A DNA stretch of 64,000 nt from Geomonas oryzisoli. Lineage in GTDB: Bacteria; Desulfobacterota; Desulfuromonadia; Geobacterales; Geobacteraceae. How positions within the stretch are numbered: position 1 is the first letter of the stretch; each line of letters starts with the position of its first letter. The notes under the pieces are model-generated. The model worked only from the letters and a program-made list of their open reading frames with translations, ran no database searches and was not told the DNA's origin. Location of the stretch: NCBI RefSeq assembly GCF_018986915.1, contig NZ_CP076723.1:2389501-2453500 (forward strand), written 5' to 3'. Made by a program: the position numbers and the translations under genes. Shown in pieces: positions 1 to 8,134 of the stretch.

Positions 1-436
1 GAAAATTCCGCAGCATCTGGTCTCCGCAAGGCTTGAAATTGTCCTGGCCCTTGGCACGGAACACCGCGCTTAACTCGGACTTGGAAACCGGAAACTTCGC
101 CAGTTTAAAGATCGCCAGCATCTCCTCCTCTTTAAAAGACAGGGCGATCCGGATCTTCTTGAGTATGTCGTTGTTGCAGAGCTGTGCAGGTGGCGGTGTG
201 GCCTTGTCACCCTCCCCTTCCCGCTTGCCGCGCTTCAGGGCGATGAGGCCATCGAGGAAAGCCTGCAGCACCTCGTCGCTGCACTCGCGAAATCCGTCTT
301 CCTCTTCCTTCTTGACCAAGCTGGTGATGTCCGCCTGCCCCATCTTCATGTCCGAAAGCCGGAAGGCCTCGACAACGGCCTGTGTGTTGAGGTTGAGGGC
401 GTAGCGCAGCCTACGGAAAACATCGTTGTTGGTCAT
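1..436 (-). CDS. DUF1456 (YehS-like) protein, 3'-truncated by window edge
   Basis: The frame opens at an ATG at 436 with AGGAG six bases upstream and stays open to the window edge (145 codons visible). The protein shows the two-repeat layout of the DUF1456/YehS family. The first repeat begins NNDVFRRLRYALNL near residue 3; the second begins NNDILKKIRIALSF near residue 88. A charged, Gly/Lys-rich linker joins them. E. coli YehS is about 156 residues, so only the last few codons should be missing. The molecular role of the family is not established. The gene stands alone, with the 21-bp repeat array upstream of it. Confidence 0.85.
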   Translation of the reverse strand, partial: MTNNDVFRRLRYALNLNTQAVVEAFRLSDMKMGQADITSLVKKEEEDGFRECSDEVLQAFLDGLIALKRGKREGEGDKATPPPAQLCNNDILKKIRIALSFKEEEMLAIFKLAKFPVSKSELSAVFRAKGQDNFKPCGDQMLRNF

Positions 437-617
437 CAGGCACTCCTAACTGTTGATGGGGGCCGCAGCCCGGTTATTACATAGCATTTTACTTATTAGG
501 TCCGCAAGTTAAGTTATCATTGCACGACGCGAAAGAGCACAACTCTGCGTCGCAAGCGTAACGAAACCTCTTCAGGTCTCTCGCGATTGTCGCAACAACC
601 TTCGCGCTTGGTGTAAG

Positions 618-1015
618 CCCCTTCGCACACGGGGGAAGACCCTTCGCGCGCGGTGCGAGACCTCTTCCACACGGGGGAAGACCCCTTCCGCACGGGGGAA
701 GACCCCTTCCGCACGGGGAGAGACCCCTTCCGCACGGGGAGAGACCCCTTCCGCACGGGGAGAGACCCCTTCCGCGCGGGGAGAGACCTCTTCCACACGG
801 GGGAAGACCCCTTCCGCACGGGGGAAGACCCCTTCCGCACGGGGGAAGACCCCTTCCGCACGGGGAGAGACCCCTTCCGCACGGGAAGAGACCCCTTCCG
901 CGCGGGGAGAGACCCCTTTCGCGCGCGGGAAACCGTTTCCGCGCGGGGGAAGACCTCTTCAGCGCGGGGAGAGACCTCTTCCGCACGCGGGAAGCTATTT
1001 CCGCACCGGGGAGAC
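618..1015. repeat. 21-bp tandem repeat array, about 19 units
   Basis: About nineteen head-to-tail units of 21 bp share the core CCTTCCGCACGGGG followed by AAGA or AGAGA. Units at 661-786 and 787-912 form a 126-bp higher-order repeat of six units with nearly the same order of variants. Units at both ends are more diverged. Because 21 is a multiple of three, several frames on both strands stay open and give heptapeptide repeats (for example TGEDPFR on plus). None of these frames has a convincing ribosome site or a non-repetitive domain. Each unit contains GGAAG and CTTCC arms that could fold into a hairpin. I treat it as non-coding, satellite-like DNA. Confidence 0.85.
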
Positions 1016-1093
1016 CTCACCCGGTTGTGAGGGACTACTGCAGAGCGATTGCAGAGTCCAGCAAGCTGAAAGATCCCGCCGTTCTGCAAATGG

Positions 1094-1127
1094 AAAGGCC
1101 CCTCTACCGCTTGGCAGAGGGGCCTTT
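1094..1127 (-). terminator. Hairpin terminator downstream of ftsH
   Basis: A perfect 12-bp stem (AAAGGCCCCTCT and its complement) encloses a 10-nt loop 30 bases past the ftsH stop codon. The stem ends in A/T runs on both sides, so it could act in both directions. Confidence 0.7.
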
Positions 1128-1156
1128 CGACGTTGGTGTATTTCAGAGGAATGAGA

Positions 1157-2962
1157 CTATGCGGCGACGGCGGCCTGCATACCTGCACCCTCACCGGACA
1201 CAGGCAATCCGAGAATGGCGTCGATCTCGGCGGAGTCGAGGGTCTCCTTGGCGACGAGCTCCCGCGTCAGCCTCTCCAGGGCATCCATGTTCTCCTTCAG
1301 CAGGGCCACCACGTCGGAGTAACAGCCGGTGACGATGGAGCGGATCTCGTTGTCTATCTCAAGGGCGGTGACGTCGCTGAAACCTTTCTGCGACTTTCCG
1401 CCTGCGTCCGTATTCTCCTGGTGGCCGAAAGCAACCGGACCGAAGGCACGCGACATGCCCCACTCGGTGACCATCTTGCGCGCAGTATCCGTGGCGCGCG
1501 CCAAGTCGTTACCAGCCCCGGTGGTCGTCGTGCTGTAGATGATTTCCTCGGCAGCGCGCCCACCCATGAGCACCTTGAGGTGCCCCACCAACATCTCCTT
1601 GGTGTAGCAGTAGATGTCGTCCTCGGGAATCTGGACCGTTACCCCCATCGCCCTCCCTCTCGGGATGATGGTGACCTTATGCACCGGATCGCATCCCGGG
1701 ATCAGCTTTGCCACCAGCACGTGCCCGGACTCGTGGTATGCCGTCGAGAGCTTGAGTTTTTCCGAGAGGACCATCGACTTCTTCTCGGCCCCCATCAGCA
1801 CCTTGTCCTTGGCGAGATCGAAGTCTATCATCTCGACGGCACCCTTGTTGGAGCGCGCCGCGAGGATGGCAGCCTCGTTGACCACGTTGGCGAGGTCGGC
1901 ACCGGAGAAGCCGGGAGTGCCACGGGCAATCACCATGAGGTCGACCTTCTCGTGCAGCGGGACGTTCTTCGCGTGGACCTTGAGGATCGCTTCGCGACCC
2001 CGAATATCCGGGGAGCCTACGGTCACCTGGCGGTCGAAGCGCCCGGAGCGGAGCAGCGCGGCATCGAGAATCTCGGGACGGTTGGTGGCCGCGAGAACAA
2101 CAATACCGGAGTTGATCTCGAAGCCGTCCATTTCGACCAGCAACTGGTTCAGGGTCTGGTCGCGCTCATCGCTTGCGCCGCCACCCGCAGCAGCATCACG
2201 TTTGCGTCCCACCGCGTCGATCTCGTCGATGAAGACGATGCAGGGAGCAGCCTTCTTGGCCTGGGCGAAGAGATCCCTGACCCGGGAGGCACCCACGCCG
2301 ACGTACATCTCGACGAATTCGGACCCGGAGATGGAGAAGAAAGGAACATCGGCTTCGCCCGCGACCGCCCTGGCGATGAGGGTTTTGCCGGTGCCCGGAG
2401 GCCCGACGAGGAGGACGCCGGTGGGCATCTTACCTCCCAGCGTGGAGAATTTCTCGGGGTCCTTCAGAAACTCGACCGTATCCAGCAGTTCCGCCTTGGC
2501 CTCTTCGGCACCGGCCACGTCGTTGAAACGGGTGGTCGATTCCGAGTAGTCCACCAGACGGGCGCGGCTTCGGCCGATACCGGTAAAGCGCCTGAGGACG
2601 GCGAAGAGGAAGATCGCTATGGCGACAAGAAACCCGATTTGGAACCAATTGGGACCGCCGGAAGGCGGAGTGGAAGAGAAGTCGACCTTTTTGGCGATGA
2701 GCAGATCGCCCAGGTAGGCGCCCGCCGGAAGAAAAAGGCTGAACTTGTCGCCGTTTTTCGCTTCGGCGTTGATCTCGTCGCCGACGATTCTCACTTTGGC
2801 TATGTTCCCGGCGGAAACTTTCTGGATGAAGGTGGTGTAGCTGATCTGCCTGCTACGGTCCGCATGTGATTGCTGCCAGGAATAGAGCCCGTAACCGGCG
2901 ACGGCCAGAAAGCTCAGAGACAGACCTAACAACAGCAGCTTCTTGTTTCTCGTGTTGCCCAT
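1157..2962 (-). CDS. ftsH: ATP-dependent zinc metalloprotease FtsH
   Basis: This is a membrane-anchored AAA+ protease that degrades misfolded or regulatory membrane and cytosolic proteins. It has 601 residues: a first membrane segment at about 8-27, a periplasmic FtsH-extracellular domain, a second membrane segment at about 106-123, then the AAA module. Visible motifs are Walker A GPPGTGKT (187-194), Walker B with FIDEID (about 244-249), and the second region of homology ending in RSGRFDR. The zinc site is HESGH at 410-414 (HEAGH in most family members), with the later acidic ligand in GNDLARAT. The C-terminal tail is short compared with E. coli FtsH. The ATG at 2962 has GGGAG just upstream. 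The gene is monocistronic, with a terminator after it and unusual palindromes before it. Confidence 0.96.
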   Translation of the reverse strand: MGNTRNKKLLLLGLSLSFLAVAGYGLYSWQQSHADRSRQISYTTFIQKVSAGNIAKVRIVGDEINAEAKNGDKFSLFLPAGAYLGDLLIAKKVDFSSTPPSGGPNWFQIGFLVAIAIFLFAVLRRFTGIGRSRARLVDYSESTTRFNDVAGAEEAKAELLDTVEFLKDPEKFSTLGGKMPTGVLLVGPPGTGKTLIARAVAGEADVPFFSISGSEFVEMYVGVGASRVRDLFAQAKKAAPCIVFIDEIDAVGRKRDAAAGGGASDERDQTLNQLLVEMDGFEINSGIVVLAATNRPEILDAALLRSGRFDRQVTVGSPDIRGREAILKVHAKNVPLHEKVDLMVIARGTPGFSGADLANVVNEAAILAARSNKGAVEMIDFDLAKDKVLMGAEKKSMVLSEKLKLSTAYHESGHVLVAKLIPGCDPVHKVTIIPRGRAMGVTVQIPEDDIYCYTKEMLVGHLKVLMGGRAAEEIIYSTTTTGAGNDLARATDTARKMVTEWGMSRAFGPVAFGHQENTDAGGKSQKGFSDVTALEIDNEIRSIVTGCYSDVVALLKENMDALERLTRELVAKETLDSAEIDAILGLPVSGEGAGMQAAVAA

Positions 2963-2971
2963 AGTTCTCCC

Positions 2972-2991
2972 ATTACTACTGTAGTAGTAAT
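2972..2991. promoter_or_regulatory. Perfect 9-bp palindrome in the ftsH leader
   Basis: The arms ATTACTACT and AGTAGTAAT are exact reverse complements separated by GT. They lie directly upstream of the ftsH Shine-Dalgarno, 10 to 29 bases before the start codon. The site could be an operator or an mRNA hairpin that affects translation. No regulator is recognised. Confidence 0.5.
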
Positions 2992-2994
2992 AAT

Positions 2995-3038
2995 GTTACG
3001 GCTCGTATAATACTATCTTTATTCTTGATAACCGTAAC
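2995..3038. promoter_or_regulatory. GTTACGG/CCGTAAC inverted arms around the likely ftsH promoter
   Basis: The 7-bp arms GTTACGG (2995-3001) and CCGTAAC (3032-3038) flank an AT-rich segment. Read on the minus strand, this segment contains TAGTAT/TATTAT, plausible -10 sequences for ftsH. No good -35 element was found at 17 bp, so the promoter itself is tentative. Confidence 0.35.
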
Positions 3039-3280
3039 AGTGAAAAGTGATTATCGTTAGCTTTGCCAACAAGCAACAATTAACACTTACTAAAAACGTA
3101 TAAATATTGGTTCCAAAAATTGAATATCTATTTTTACTGCAGCTGGAAGTTTTTTGTACACACAATTTTTTTTCATTTTCAGGGGTCGTTTGAAATCAAA
3201 GGAGGTGTTACGACCACCAGTAGGGGCGAATGAATCGCCAGCCTGCCTCATCTCCCCCCCCTAGAGCCCTTACCCGCAGG
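3039..3280. other. Intergenic region, no gene recognised
   Basis: The first 140 bases are markedly AT-rich compared with the rest of the window, with runs of A and T. The remainder is short GC-rich sequence leading into the inverted repeat. No open frame with a ribosome site was found. Confidence 0.5.
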
Positions 3281-3384
3281 AGGGGACTGGCTCCGCCAGG
3301 TGCCTGTCCCCTTGGGCTTGGGGAGTATGGAGGGCGGAATGGAGCGTTCCGCTAGAGGGACAGGCACCTACGGAGCCAGTCCCT
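3281..3384. repeat. Inverted-repeat element, GGGGACTGGCTCCG family
   Basis: A left arm at 3281-3312 contains GGGGACTGGCTCCG then AGGTGCCTGTCCCC. A right arm at 3357-3384 is its near-exact reverse complement, with about 45 bases between them. The same sequence recurs at 31145-31244 (two arms) and as single copies at 36757-36790 and 61874-61903. This is a dispersed intergenic palindromic element. Confidence 0.8.
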
Positions 3385-3397
3385 TCTGCCTCAGGAC

Positions 3398-3432
3398 AAA
3401 AAAAGAGGCGCCCTTTTGGGGCGCCTCTTTTT
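3398..3432 (-). terminator. Bidirectional rho-independent terminator
   Basis: The stem AAAAAGAGGCGCC pairs with GGCGCCTCTTTTT around a small loop, 21 bases past the stop of the dehydrogenase gene. A and T tracts on either side make it fit termination in both directions. Confidence 0.85.
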
Positions 3433-3452
3433 GGCAACGATGTCGAAGCGAG

Positions 3453-4310
3453 TTACTTGCGCAGCAGCTTCACGATGGCGGAGAAATCTTCTTCCCCCCT
3501 ACCGTCCTGAACGGCCTGGTCATAAATCGCGGAAACGGTCTTGGCGGCCGGCAGGTCGAGCTCAAGCTTTTCGGCCATTTCCAGTACGCGCCGCATCTGG
3601 GAGTCGACGTACTTGAGGGCCAGGTTGCGGCTGAAGTCGCCGCGCGCGATGGAGCGCCCCTTGGAGTGGAACAGCGGCGAGGCGACCCCGCCGGAGTCGA
3701 GCACCTCGAGGATCTTGTCCGGCTTGAAGCCCATCTTCTCACCGAAGACGAGACCCTCGGAAAGGGACTGCATCATCTCGGCCTGCAGCAGGTTCACGAT
3801 CAGCTTCATGCGGGTCGCATCGCCGATCTTGCCGATATGGATGATATTGAGACCGAAGTAGGAGAACGGCTCGCGGCAACGCCCGAGCAGGGCCTCGTCG
3901 CCACCCGCCAAAATGGTGAGCAGACCGTTGGCGGCGTGTTCCTTGCTCCCCCACACCGGCGCCTCCAGGAACATGACGCGGCGCTGCTTCGCTTCCTCGG
4001 CCATGCGCTCGATGGTTTCAAGGCAGTGGGTGCCCATGTCCACCAGGATGGTGCCGGGGTCGATCCCTTCGAGAACGCCATTCTCACCAAAGACAAGGTA
4101 CTTGCTCTCCGGCACGATGACGATGACCAGGTCCTGCCCCTTGGCGGTCGCCATCGGCGAATCGCCGACCTTGACGCCGAGTTTGGCAAGTTCTGCCATC
4201 GCATTTGCGTCCTGGTCAAACACCGTTAATTGGTAGTCCGACTTGGCAAGGTTGGCTGCCATGTGAACACCGACGGTGCCCAGACCGACAAAACCTATCT
4301 TCTTAAGCAT
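3453..4310 (-). CDS. NAD(P)-dependent beta-hydroxyacid dehydrogenase (3-hydroxyisobutyrate / succinic semialdehyde reductase family)
   Basis: This is a cytosolic oxidoreductase of the beta-hydroxyacid dehydrogenase family, which includes 3-hydroxyisobutyrate dehydrogenase and glyoxylate/succinic semialdehyde reductases. Its 285 residues start with the Rossmann signature IGFVGLGTVG. The family substrate-site region EAPVWGS is near residue 120, and the conserved lysine segment (MKLIVN) is near 170. I chose the ATG at 4310, behind a GGGGGG run, over an ATG thirty bases upstream because the shorter form starts at the Rossmann strand. Geobacter enzymes of this type reduce glyoxylate and succinic semialdehyde; the substrate here is inferred only. 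A terminator follows. Confidence 0.85.
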   Translation of the reverse strand: MLKKIGFVGLGTVGVHMAANLAKSDYQLTVFDQDANAMAELAKLGVKVGDSPMATAKGQDLVIVIVPESKYLVFGENGVLEGIDPGTILVDMGTHCLETIERMAEEAKQRRVMFLEAPVWGSKEHAANGLLTILAGGDEALLGRCREPFSYFGLNIIHIGKIGDATRMKLIVNLLQAEMMQSLSEGLVFGEKMGFKPDKILEVLDSGGVASPLFHSKGRSIARGDFSRNLALKYVDSQMRRVLEMAEKLELDLPAAKTVSAIYDQAVQDGRGEEDFSAIVKLLRK

Positions 4311-4418
4311 AATCCCCCCAGAGTGGCTGATGCTTCGCATCAGCGGATAGCATTATTGCTGACCTGAAAAATCTCAAGGCCCCATTATACTCAAAGACCA
4401 ACTTTGTGCAACACTGTT

Positions 4419-5075
4419 TTATCTTGATTTAACGACACCCACCCTGTCGCAGAACTGGTATAGCGGGCAGGTTGAGCAATGCGGCGAAAGCGGTGTGCAC
4501 AGGTTCTGCCCGAAAGTTACCAGAAGATCGTTGATTATGATCCAGTACTCGACCGGCAGCTTCTCTCTCAAGGCAAATTCAGTCTGCTCGGGGGTACGGG
4601 TGTGCACGTAGCCCCAGCGGTTGCAGATGCGGTGCACATGAATGTCGACGCAGATGCCGGGCTTGCCGAAACCTAGGGTGAGCACCAGGTTGGCGGTCTT
4701 GCGCCCCACCCCTTTGAACTTCAACAGCGTCTCCAGGTCGTCCGGAACCGTCCCGCGGTACAGATCACACAGGGACCGCGAGATCTCGAGTATCTGTTCC
4801 GCCTTGACGCGGTAAAAACCGACCGGGTAAATCGCCGCCTCGATCTGCGGCACATCCAGGCCGACCATCTTTTCCGGGGTATCCGCCAGTGCGAAGAGGC
4901 GTGCCGAAGCCTCGGCCGTAGTCAGATCGCGGGTCCGCAGCGAGAGGATGCAGGAGACCAGCACCTTGAACGGATCGCGCCCCTGGGTGGCGACTATGGT
5001 GACCGCGGGACTCACCCAGGCCTTGACCGCCTCAGTGAGGATCGCTATGGCCTGGTGGATCTGGTCGTCCCCCAT
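4419..5075 (-). CDS. nth: Endonuclease III
   Basis: This is a DNA glycosylase/AP lyase of base excision repair that removes oxidised pyrimidines. In 218 residues it shows the helix-hairpin-helix with the catalytic lysine (FKGVGRKTAN, near 125), the catalytic aspartate in VDIHVHR, and a C-terminal [4Fe-4S] cluster with the exact spacing C-X6-C-X2-C-X5-C. The start codon lies one base past the stop of the small membrane-protein gene upstream, so the two are probably co-transcribed and translationally coupled. Confidence 0.94.
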   Translation of the reverse strand: MGDDQIHQAIAILTEAVKAWVSPAVTIVATQGRDPFKVLVSCILSLRTRDLTTAEASARLFALADTPEKMVGLDVPQIEAAIYPVGFYRVKAEQILEISRSLCDLYRGTVPDDLETLLKFKGVGRKTANLVLTLGFGKPGICVDIHVHRICNRWGYVHTRTPEQTEFALREKLPVEYWIIINDLLVTFGQNLCTPLSPHCSTCPLYQFCDRVGVVKSR

Positions 5076-5076
5076 G

Positions 5077-5301
5077 CTATAACCTGTTGTTGACCACGCG
5101 CATTACCAGAACACCCGCGATGGAAGCGAGAAGCCCCACACACACAAGCAGAATGCCGATGCTGCGCCCCTCCCCCCAGCCAAGCAGATCCTGGTTTTTC
5201 ATAAACGCTATGAGCCCCAGTCCGGTAAAAGTGAGAATGCCCCCTATGATGAATGTCGACAGTGCGAATACCGCCCCTGCCATACCCTTGGTCTTTGCCA
5301 C
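5077..5301 (-). CDS. Small two-helix membrane protein
   Basis: A protein of about 74 residues has two hydrophobic segments, at about 8-30 and 46-68, joined by a short polar loop (KNQDLLGWGEGRS). No family was recognised. Two GTG codons are possible; the one at 5301 is preferred because AGAGG lies five bases upstream, whereas the one at 5307 touches that site. It sits immediately upstream of nth with a one-base gap. It is probably an inner-membrane protein. Confidence 0.6.
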   Translation of the reverse strand: MAKTKGMAGAVFALSTFIIGGILTFTGLGLIAFMKNQDLLGWGEGRSIGILLVCVGLLASIAGVLVMRVVNNRL

Positions 5302-5441
5302 ACACACCTCTGTCTAACTTGAAAAGTAATGCTTCCTTATACAAGATGGTACCGGTCAAGGCAACTGCTAAGTGCGTCCTTAGCGGTTGCACAAACGTGA
5401 GAAACCCCTATAATGGCCAGATCTAAATTTGAGGGAGATAC

Positions 5442-6299
5442 ATGAGAGAACTGGTAGACCTGCATATGCACTCGACGTTTTCCGACGGGGTGCGCACCCC
5501 TGCCGAACTGGTGGCAATGGCAAAGGGGCTGGGACTGAAGGCGATCGCGATCGCCGACCACGACACCGTGGACGGCATCGACGAGGCGCTTGCGGCAGGC
5601 GCAGCCGCCGGTGTGGAGGTGCTCCCCGCGCTGGAATTCTCGGTGGCGTACGGCTCGTTCCGCGACGTCCACCTGCTCGGATACCTGCTTGATCACCGCG
5701 ACCCGCAGTTGCAGTCGATTCTCAAGGAATTCCGGGACAGAAGGGAGGCCCGCGGCGAGGCCATCGTGGGGCGGATCAACGAAAAACTGGCCACCGAAGG
5801 AAGAGCACCCATCTCGAGCGCCGAAGCCGCCGCCCTGGCGGGCGGAGCCCTTGGACGCCCGCACATCGCCCAGGTGCTGATGGGAAAAGGGTATGTCCGC
5901 GACATGCAGGACGCCTTTGTGCGTTACCTGCTGCCGTGCGACGTGCCGAAACGCTACTTCCCGATGGAAGAGGCCCTGGCGACGGTCCAGAGACTCGGAG
6001 GGGTGGCGGTTCTGGCCCATCCCACCACCATCACCAACGAACGTGACACGCTGAACCGGATTATCGATGAGCTGTGCGCGATGGGACTTGCGGGCGTCGA
6101 GGCGTTCAACAACGTCTGCAACGAACAGGAGAGCGCCTTCCTCCTCTCATGCGCCGAGAAGAAAGGGCTCATCTGGACCGGAGGTTCCGATTACCACGGC
6201 ATCGAGGAAGGTATCAACATGGGCACCGGCAAGGGAGGCATGGCCGTCCCCTACAGCTGCGTCGAGGCGCTGAAGCGGGCGCAAAATCGAGCGGCGTAG
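5442..6299 (+). CDS. PHP-domain phosphoesterase (RNase AM / TrpH family)
   Basis: A 285-residue PHP-family metal-dependent phosphoesterase. The N-terminus LVDLHMHSTFSDG carries the first metal-binding HxH. IADHDT near 40, the glutamate in PALEFSV, VLAHP near 190 and the terminal GGSDYHG supply the other expected metal ligands. The nearest characterised relatives are E. coli YciV/RNase AM, a 5'-3' exonuclease on short RNAs, and 3',5'-nucleotide bisphosphate phosphatases. The exact substrate cannot be read from sequence. GAGGGAGA precedes the ATG. The gene is monocistronic and convergent with the kinase-like gene downstream. Confidence 0.85.
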   Translation: MRELVDLHMHSTFSDGVRTPAELVAMAKGLGLKAIAIADHDTVDGIDEALAAGAAAGVEVLPALEFSVAYGSFRDVHLLGYLLDHRDPQLQSILKEFRDRREARGEAIVGRINEKLATEGRAPISSAEAAALAGGALGRPHIAQVLMGKGYVRDMQDAFVRYLLPCDVPKRYFPMEEALATVQRLGGVAVLAHPTTITNERDTLNRIIDELCAMGLAGVEAFNNVCNEQESAFLLSCAEKKGLIWTGGSDYHGIEEGINMGTGKGGMAVPYSCVEALKRAQNRAA

Positions 6300-6327
6300 C
6301 AGGCGAGATAAAGCGAAAAGACAACCT

Positions 6328-6474
6328 GATTGGCGACTCATCCGCTACCTGCCACTCCCCCCTTTGCGAAGGGGGGCCGGCGGGGGGATTTACCTTGCCC
6401 AAATCTAAAGCAAATCCCCCTAAATCCCCCTTCGCAAAGGGGGACTTCTACCAGCGGAAGATCGTCACCTAATC
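6328..6474. repeat. MITE-like inverted-repeat element with a CCCCTTTGCGAAGGGG core
   Basis: The outer arms GATTGGCGACTCATCCGCT (from 6329) and the complement of AGCGGAAGATCGTCACCTAATC (to 6474) are imperfect inverted repeats. Inside are two inverted copies of a CCCCCTTTGCGAAGGGGG-type palindrome around 6357-6446. Both this copy and the one at 40898-41069 are preceded by AACCTGA, which suggests one element family. Confidence 0.65.
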
Positions 6475-6483
6475 CGCAAAACA

Positions 6484-6524
6484 AAGGGGCTGGAGCGAGG
6501 AATACACCTCATCTCCAGCCCCTT
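6484..6524 (-). terminator. Hairpin terminator between convergent genes
   Basis: The 12-bp stem AAGGGGCTGGAG / CTCCAGCCCCTT has a 17-nt loop, 30 bases past the stop of the kinase-like gene. It is followed on the plus side by four degenerate TTAGTC hexamers. Confidence 0.65.
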
Positions 6525-6553
6525 CTGACTTAGTCTTAGTCTTAGTCTTAGCC

Positions 6554-7375
6554 TTAATCCTTCACCGGCTTATAGCTCAGCACGTCCAGGTCGCTCTCCA
6601 CGTCGGTCACGCCCTCGACCGACTTGGCCAATGTGATGGCCTCCTCGATCTCATCCTCACTCTGCACGTGACCGGCCAGGGTTACCACACCGTCCTCACA
6701 GGTGATGCAGAACTTGAGCGCGCGCGCCAGCGACGACTTGAGCAGCTCAGCCTCGACCCTCTTGGCCACGATCAGGTCTTCGAGCAGCGCCATGGACTCC
6801 TCTTCCCCTTCCTTGAGGCGGGTGTCCTTGGACGCGGCGATGATGGCTTCGATCATTGCGTGCGGGGTGGAAGCCTTGGTGTTGAACAAAAGGTCGTAGG
6901 CCAGCGGGTCGTTCCAATCACGGTCGAAGTAGAAATGGATGAAGCCGCCCAACTGGTGATCGCTCCGCCTGATCAGCTCGCGGGCCAGATCCGGATCGAT
7001 CCACTCCCTCTCGGCGAATTTTTCCACCCTGTCTTCGAAGGGGGCTATGAAACGGACCCGCAGTACGTTGGTCAATACCTTGATGAGATCCTGCGCACCC
7101 CTTCCGTAGAGGATCACGTTACCCTTCTTGGCGCAGTCCAGCAGGATGAGCTCCATGGTGGCAAGATGCGCGGCTTGGAGGCGGTCTTCGGCGGTCCGGT
7201 AGGACGGCGGCTTCTCGTCCACCCTTTCCAGGATCTCGGGGGTCAGGCCGTATGCAGGGGCCAGTTCCTCGATCTTTACCCGGTCAACGAGGGTGTACTT
7301 GAGCTTTTTTGCCAGTTCCTTGGCAATGGCGTAGGCGCCGGTACCCATCTCCCTGGAAATTGTGATGATTGCCAT
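6554..7375 (-). CDS. Cytidylate kinase-like protein with C-terminal BON domain
   Basis: A 273-residue protein. Residues 1-195 match the cytidylate-kinase-like family: it begins MAIITISREMGTGAYAIAKE, where the usual P-loop is replaced by the looser GTGAYAIA, and has LYGRGAQ near 93 and the RF...REW lid-like region. Residues about 200-265 form a BON-type domain (VVTLAGHVQSEDEIEEA, then SVEGVTDVESDL). BON domains are usually periplasmic or membrane-associated, but no signal peptide is present, so this protein should be cytosolic. The function is unknown; a nucleotide- or phospholipid-responsive role would be inference. It has a good AAAGGAGG ribosome site and stands alone. Confidence 0.75.
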   Translation of the reverse strand: MAIITISREMGTGAYAIAKELAKKLKYTLVDRVKIEELAPAYGLTPEILERVDEKPPSYRTAEDRLQAAHLATMELILLDCAKKGNVILYGRGAQDLIKVLTNVLRVRFIAPFEDRVEKFAEREWIDPDLARELIRRSDHQLGGFIHFYFDRDWNDPLAYDLLFNTKASTPHAMIEAIIAASKDTRLKEGEEESMALLEDLIVAKRVEAELLKSSLARALKFCITCEDGVVTLAGHVQSEDEIEEAITLAKSVEGVTDVESDLDVLSYKPVKD

Positions 7376-7505
7376 GCAAGCCTCCTTTGCTAATGAGAAA
7401 CCGCCGCATCATAGCACGTAAAGTCTGCCGTATACAAGGAATTTTGCTGTCTTGGATGAACCGCACGCAGCGTGGAGGCAGGCCCAACGGGGATGAAGCG
7501 GAACA

Positions 7506-7537
7506 GGGGCGAGGGAGAAGCGGATCTCCCCCGCCCC
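7506..7537 (-). terminator. Possible hairpin terminator after rubrerythrin
   Basis: The arms GGGGCGAGGGAGA and TCTCCCCCGCCCC pair around AGCGGA just downstream of the rubrerythrin stop. There is no clear U-tract on the minus strand, so it is tentative. Confidence 0.4.
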
Positions 7538-7543
7538 AGCAGG

Positions 7544-8080
7544 TTAGTAGTTTTCGGCGAGGCGCTCGAAGTGCGCCTTGGGGTGGTGACAAACCGGGCA
7601 GATATCCGGCGCAGCGTCACCCTCGTGGATGTGCCCGCAATTGCGGCACTTCCAGCTGGTGGGAGCGTCTTCCTTGAAGACGGTCCCCTCTTCTATCGAC
7701 GCCAGCAGCGCCTTGTAACGCTCCTGGTGTGCCTTCTCGATAGCCGCGATGCCGTCGAACATGGCCGCGATGGCGGTAAAGCCCTCTTCACGGGCCTCCT
7801 TGGCCATACGCGGGTACATGTCGACCCACTCCGCATACTCGCCGGCCGCAGCGGCCTTCAGGTTGGTAATGGTGTCGCCGAGCCCGGCGAGGGCCTTGAA
7901 GTGCAGCTTGGCGTGCTCCTTCTCGTTCTCTGCCGTTTCGAGGAACAGTGCCGCGATCTGCTCGTACCCTTCCTTCTTGGCCACCGCCGCGTAGTAGGTG
8001 TACTTGTTGCGCGCCATCGACTCGCCGGCGAACGCTTCCTGCAGGTTCTTCTCTGTCTTGCTTCCTTTCAGTTCCGCCAT
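7544..8080 (-). CDS. Rubrerythrin
   Basis: A cytosolic diiron NADH peroxidase-type protein that protects anaerobes from hydrogen peroxide. Its 178 residues comprise a four-helix ferritin-like domain with iron-ligand motifs EAFAGESMA and ENEKEHAKLH, plus the C-terminal EKAHQERY helix. A rubredoxin-like domain follows, with CRNCGHIHEG and CPVCHHP as the Fe(Cys)4 ligands. The length is typical. It has an AAAGGAG site before the ATG. It lies 54 bases after the MgtC-family gene on the same strand and could be read from the same message. Confidence 0.95.
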   Translation of the reverse strand: MAELKGSKTEKNLQEAFAGESMARNKYTYYAAVAKKEGYEQIAALFLETAENEKEHAKLHFKALAGLGDTITNLKAAAAGEYAEWVDMYPRMAKEAREEGFTAIAAMFDGIAAIEKAHQERYKALLASIEEGTVFKEDAPTSWKCRNCGHIHEGDAAPDICPVCHHPKAHFERLAENY

Positions 8081-8134
8081 GCTCTGTTCTCCTTTCCTTT
8101 TGTTACCTGCTTAAAACGAGGGCTGCTCGGAGGA

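Noticed and set aside
618-1015. CRISPR array
   Set aside because: Units are contiguous 21-mers with no spacers, and no cas genes were seen nearby.
1133-2869. Long plus-strand reading frame opposite ftsH (578 codons)
   Set aside because: It is antisense to a complete ftsH with all motifs. Its translation has no recognisable domain and arises from high GC codon use.
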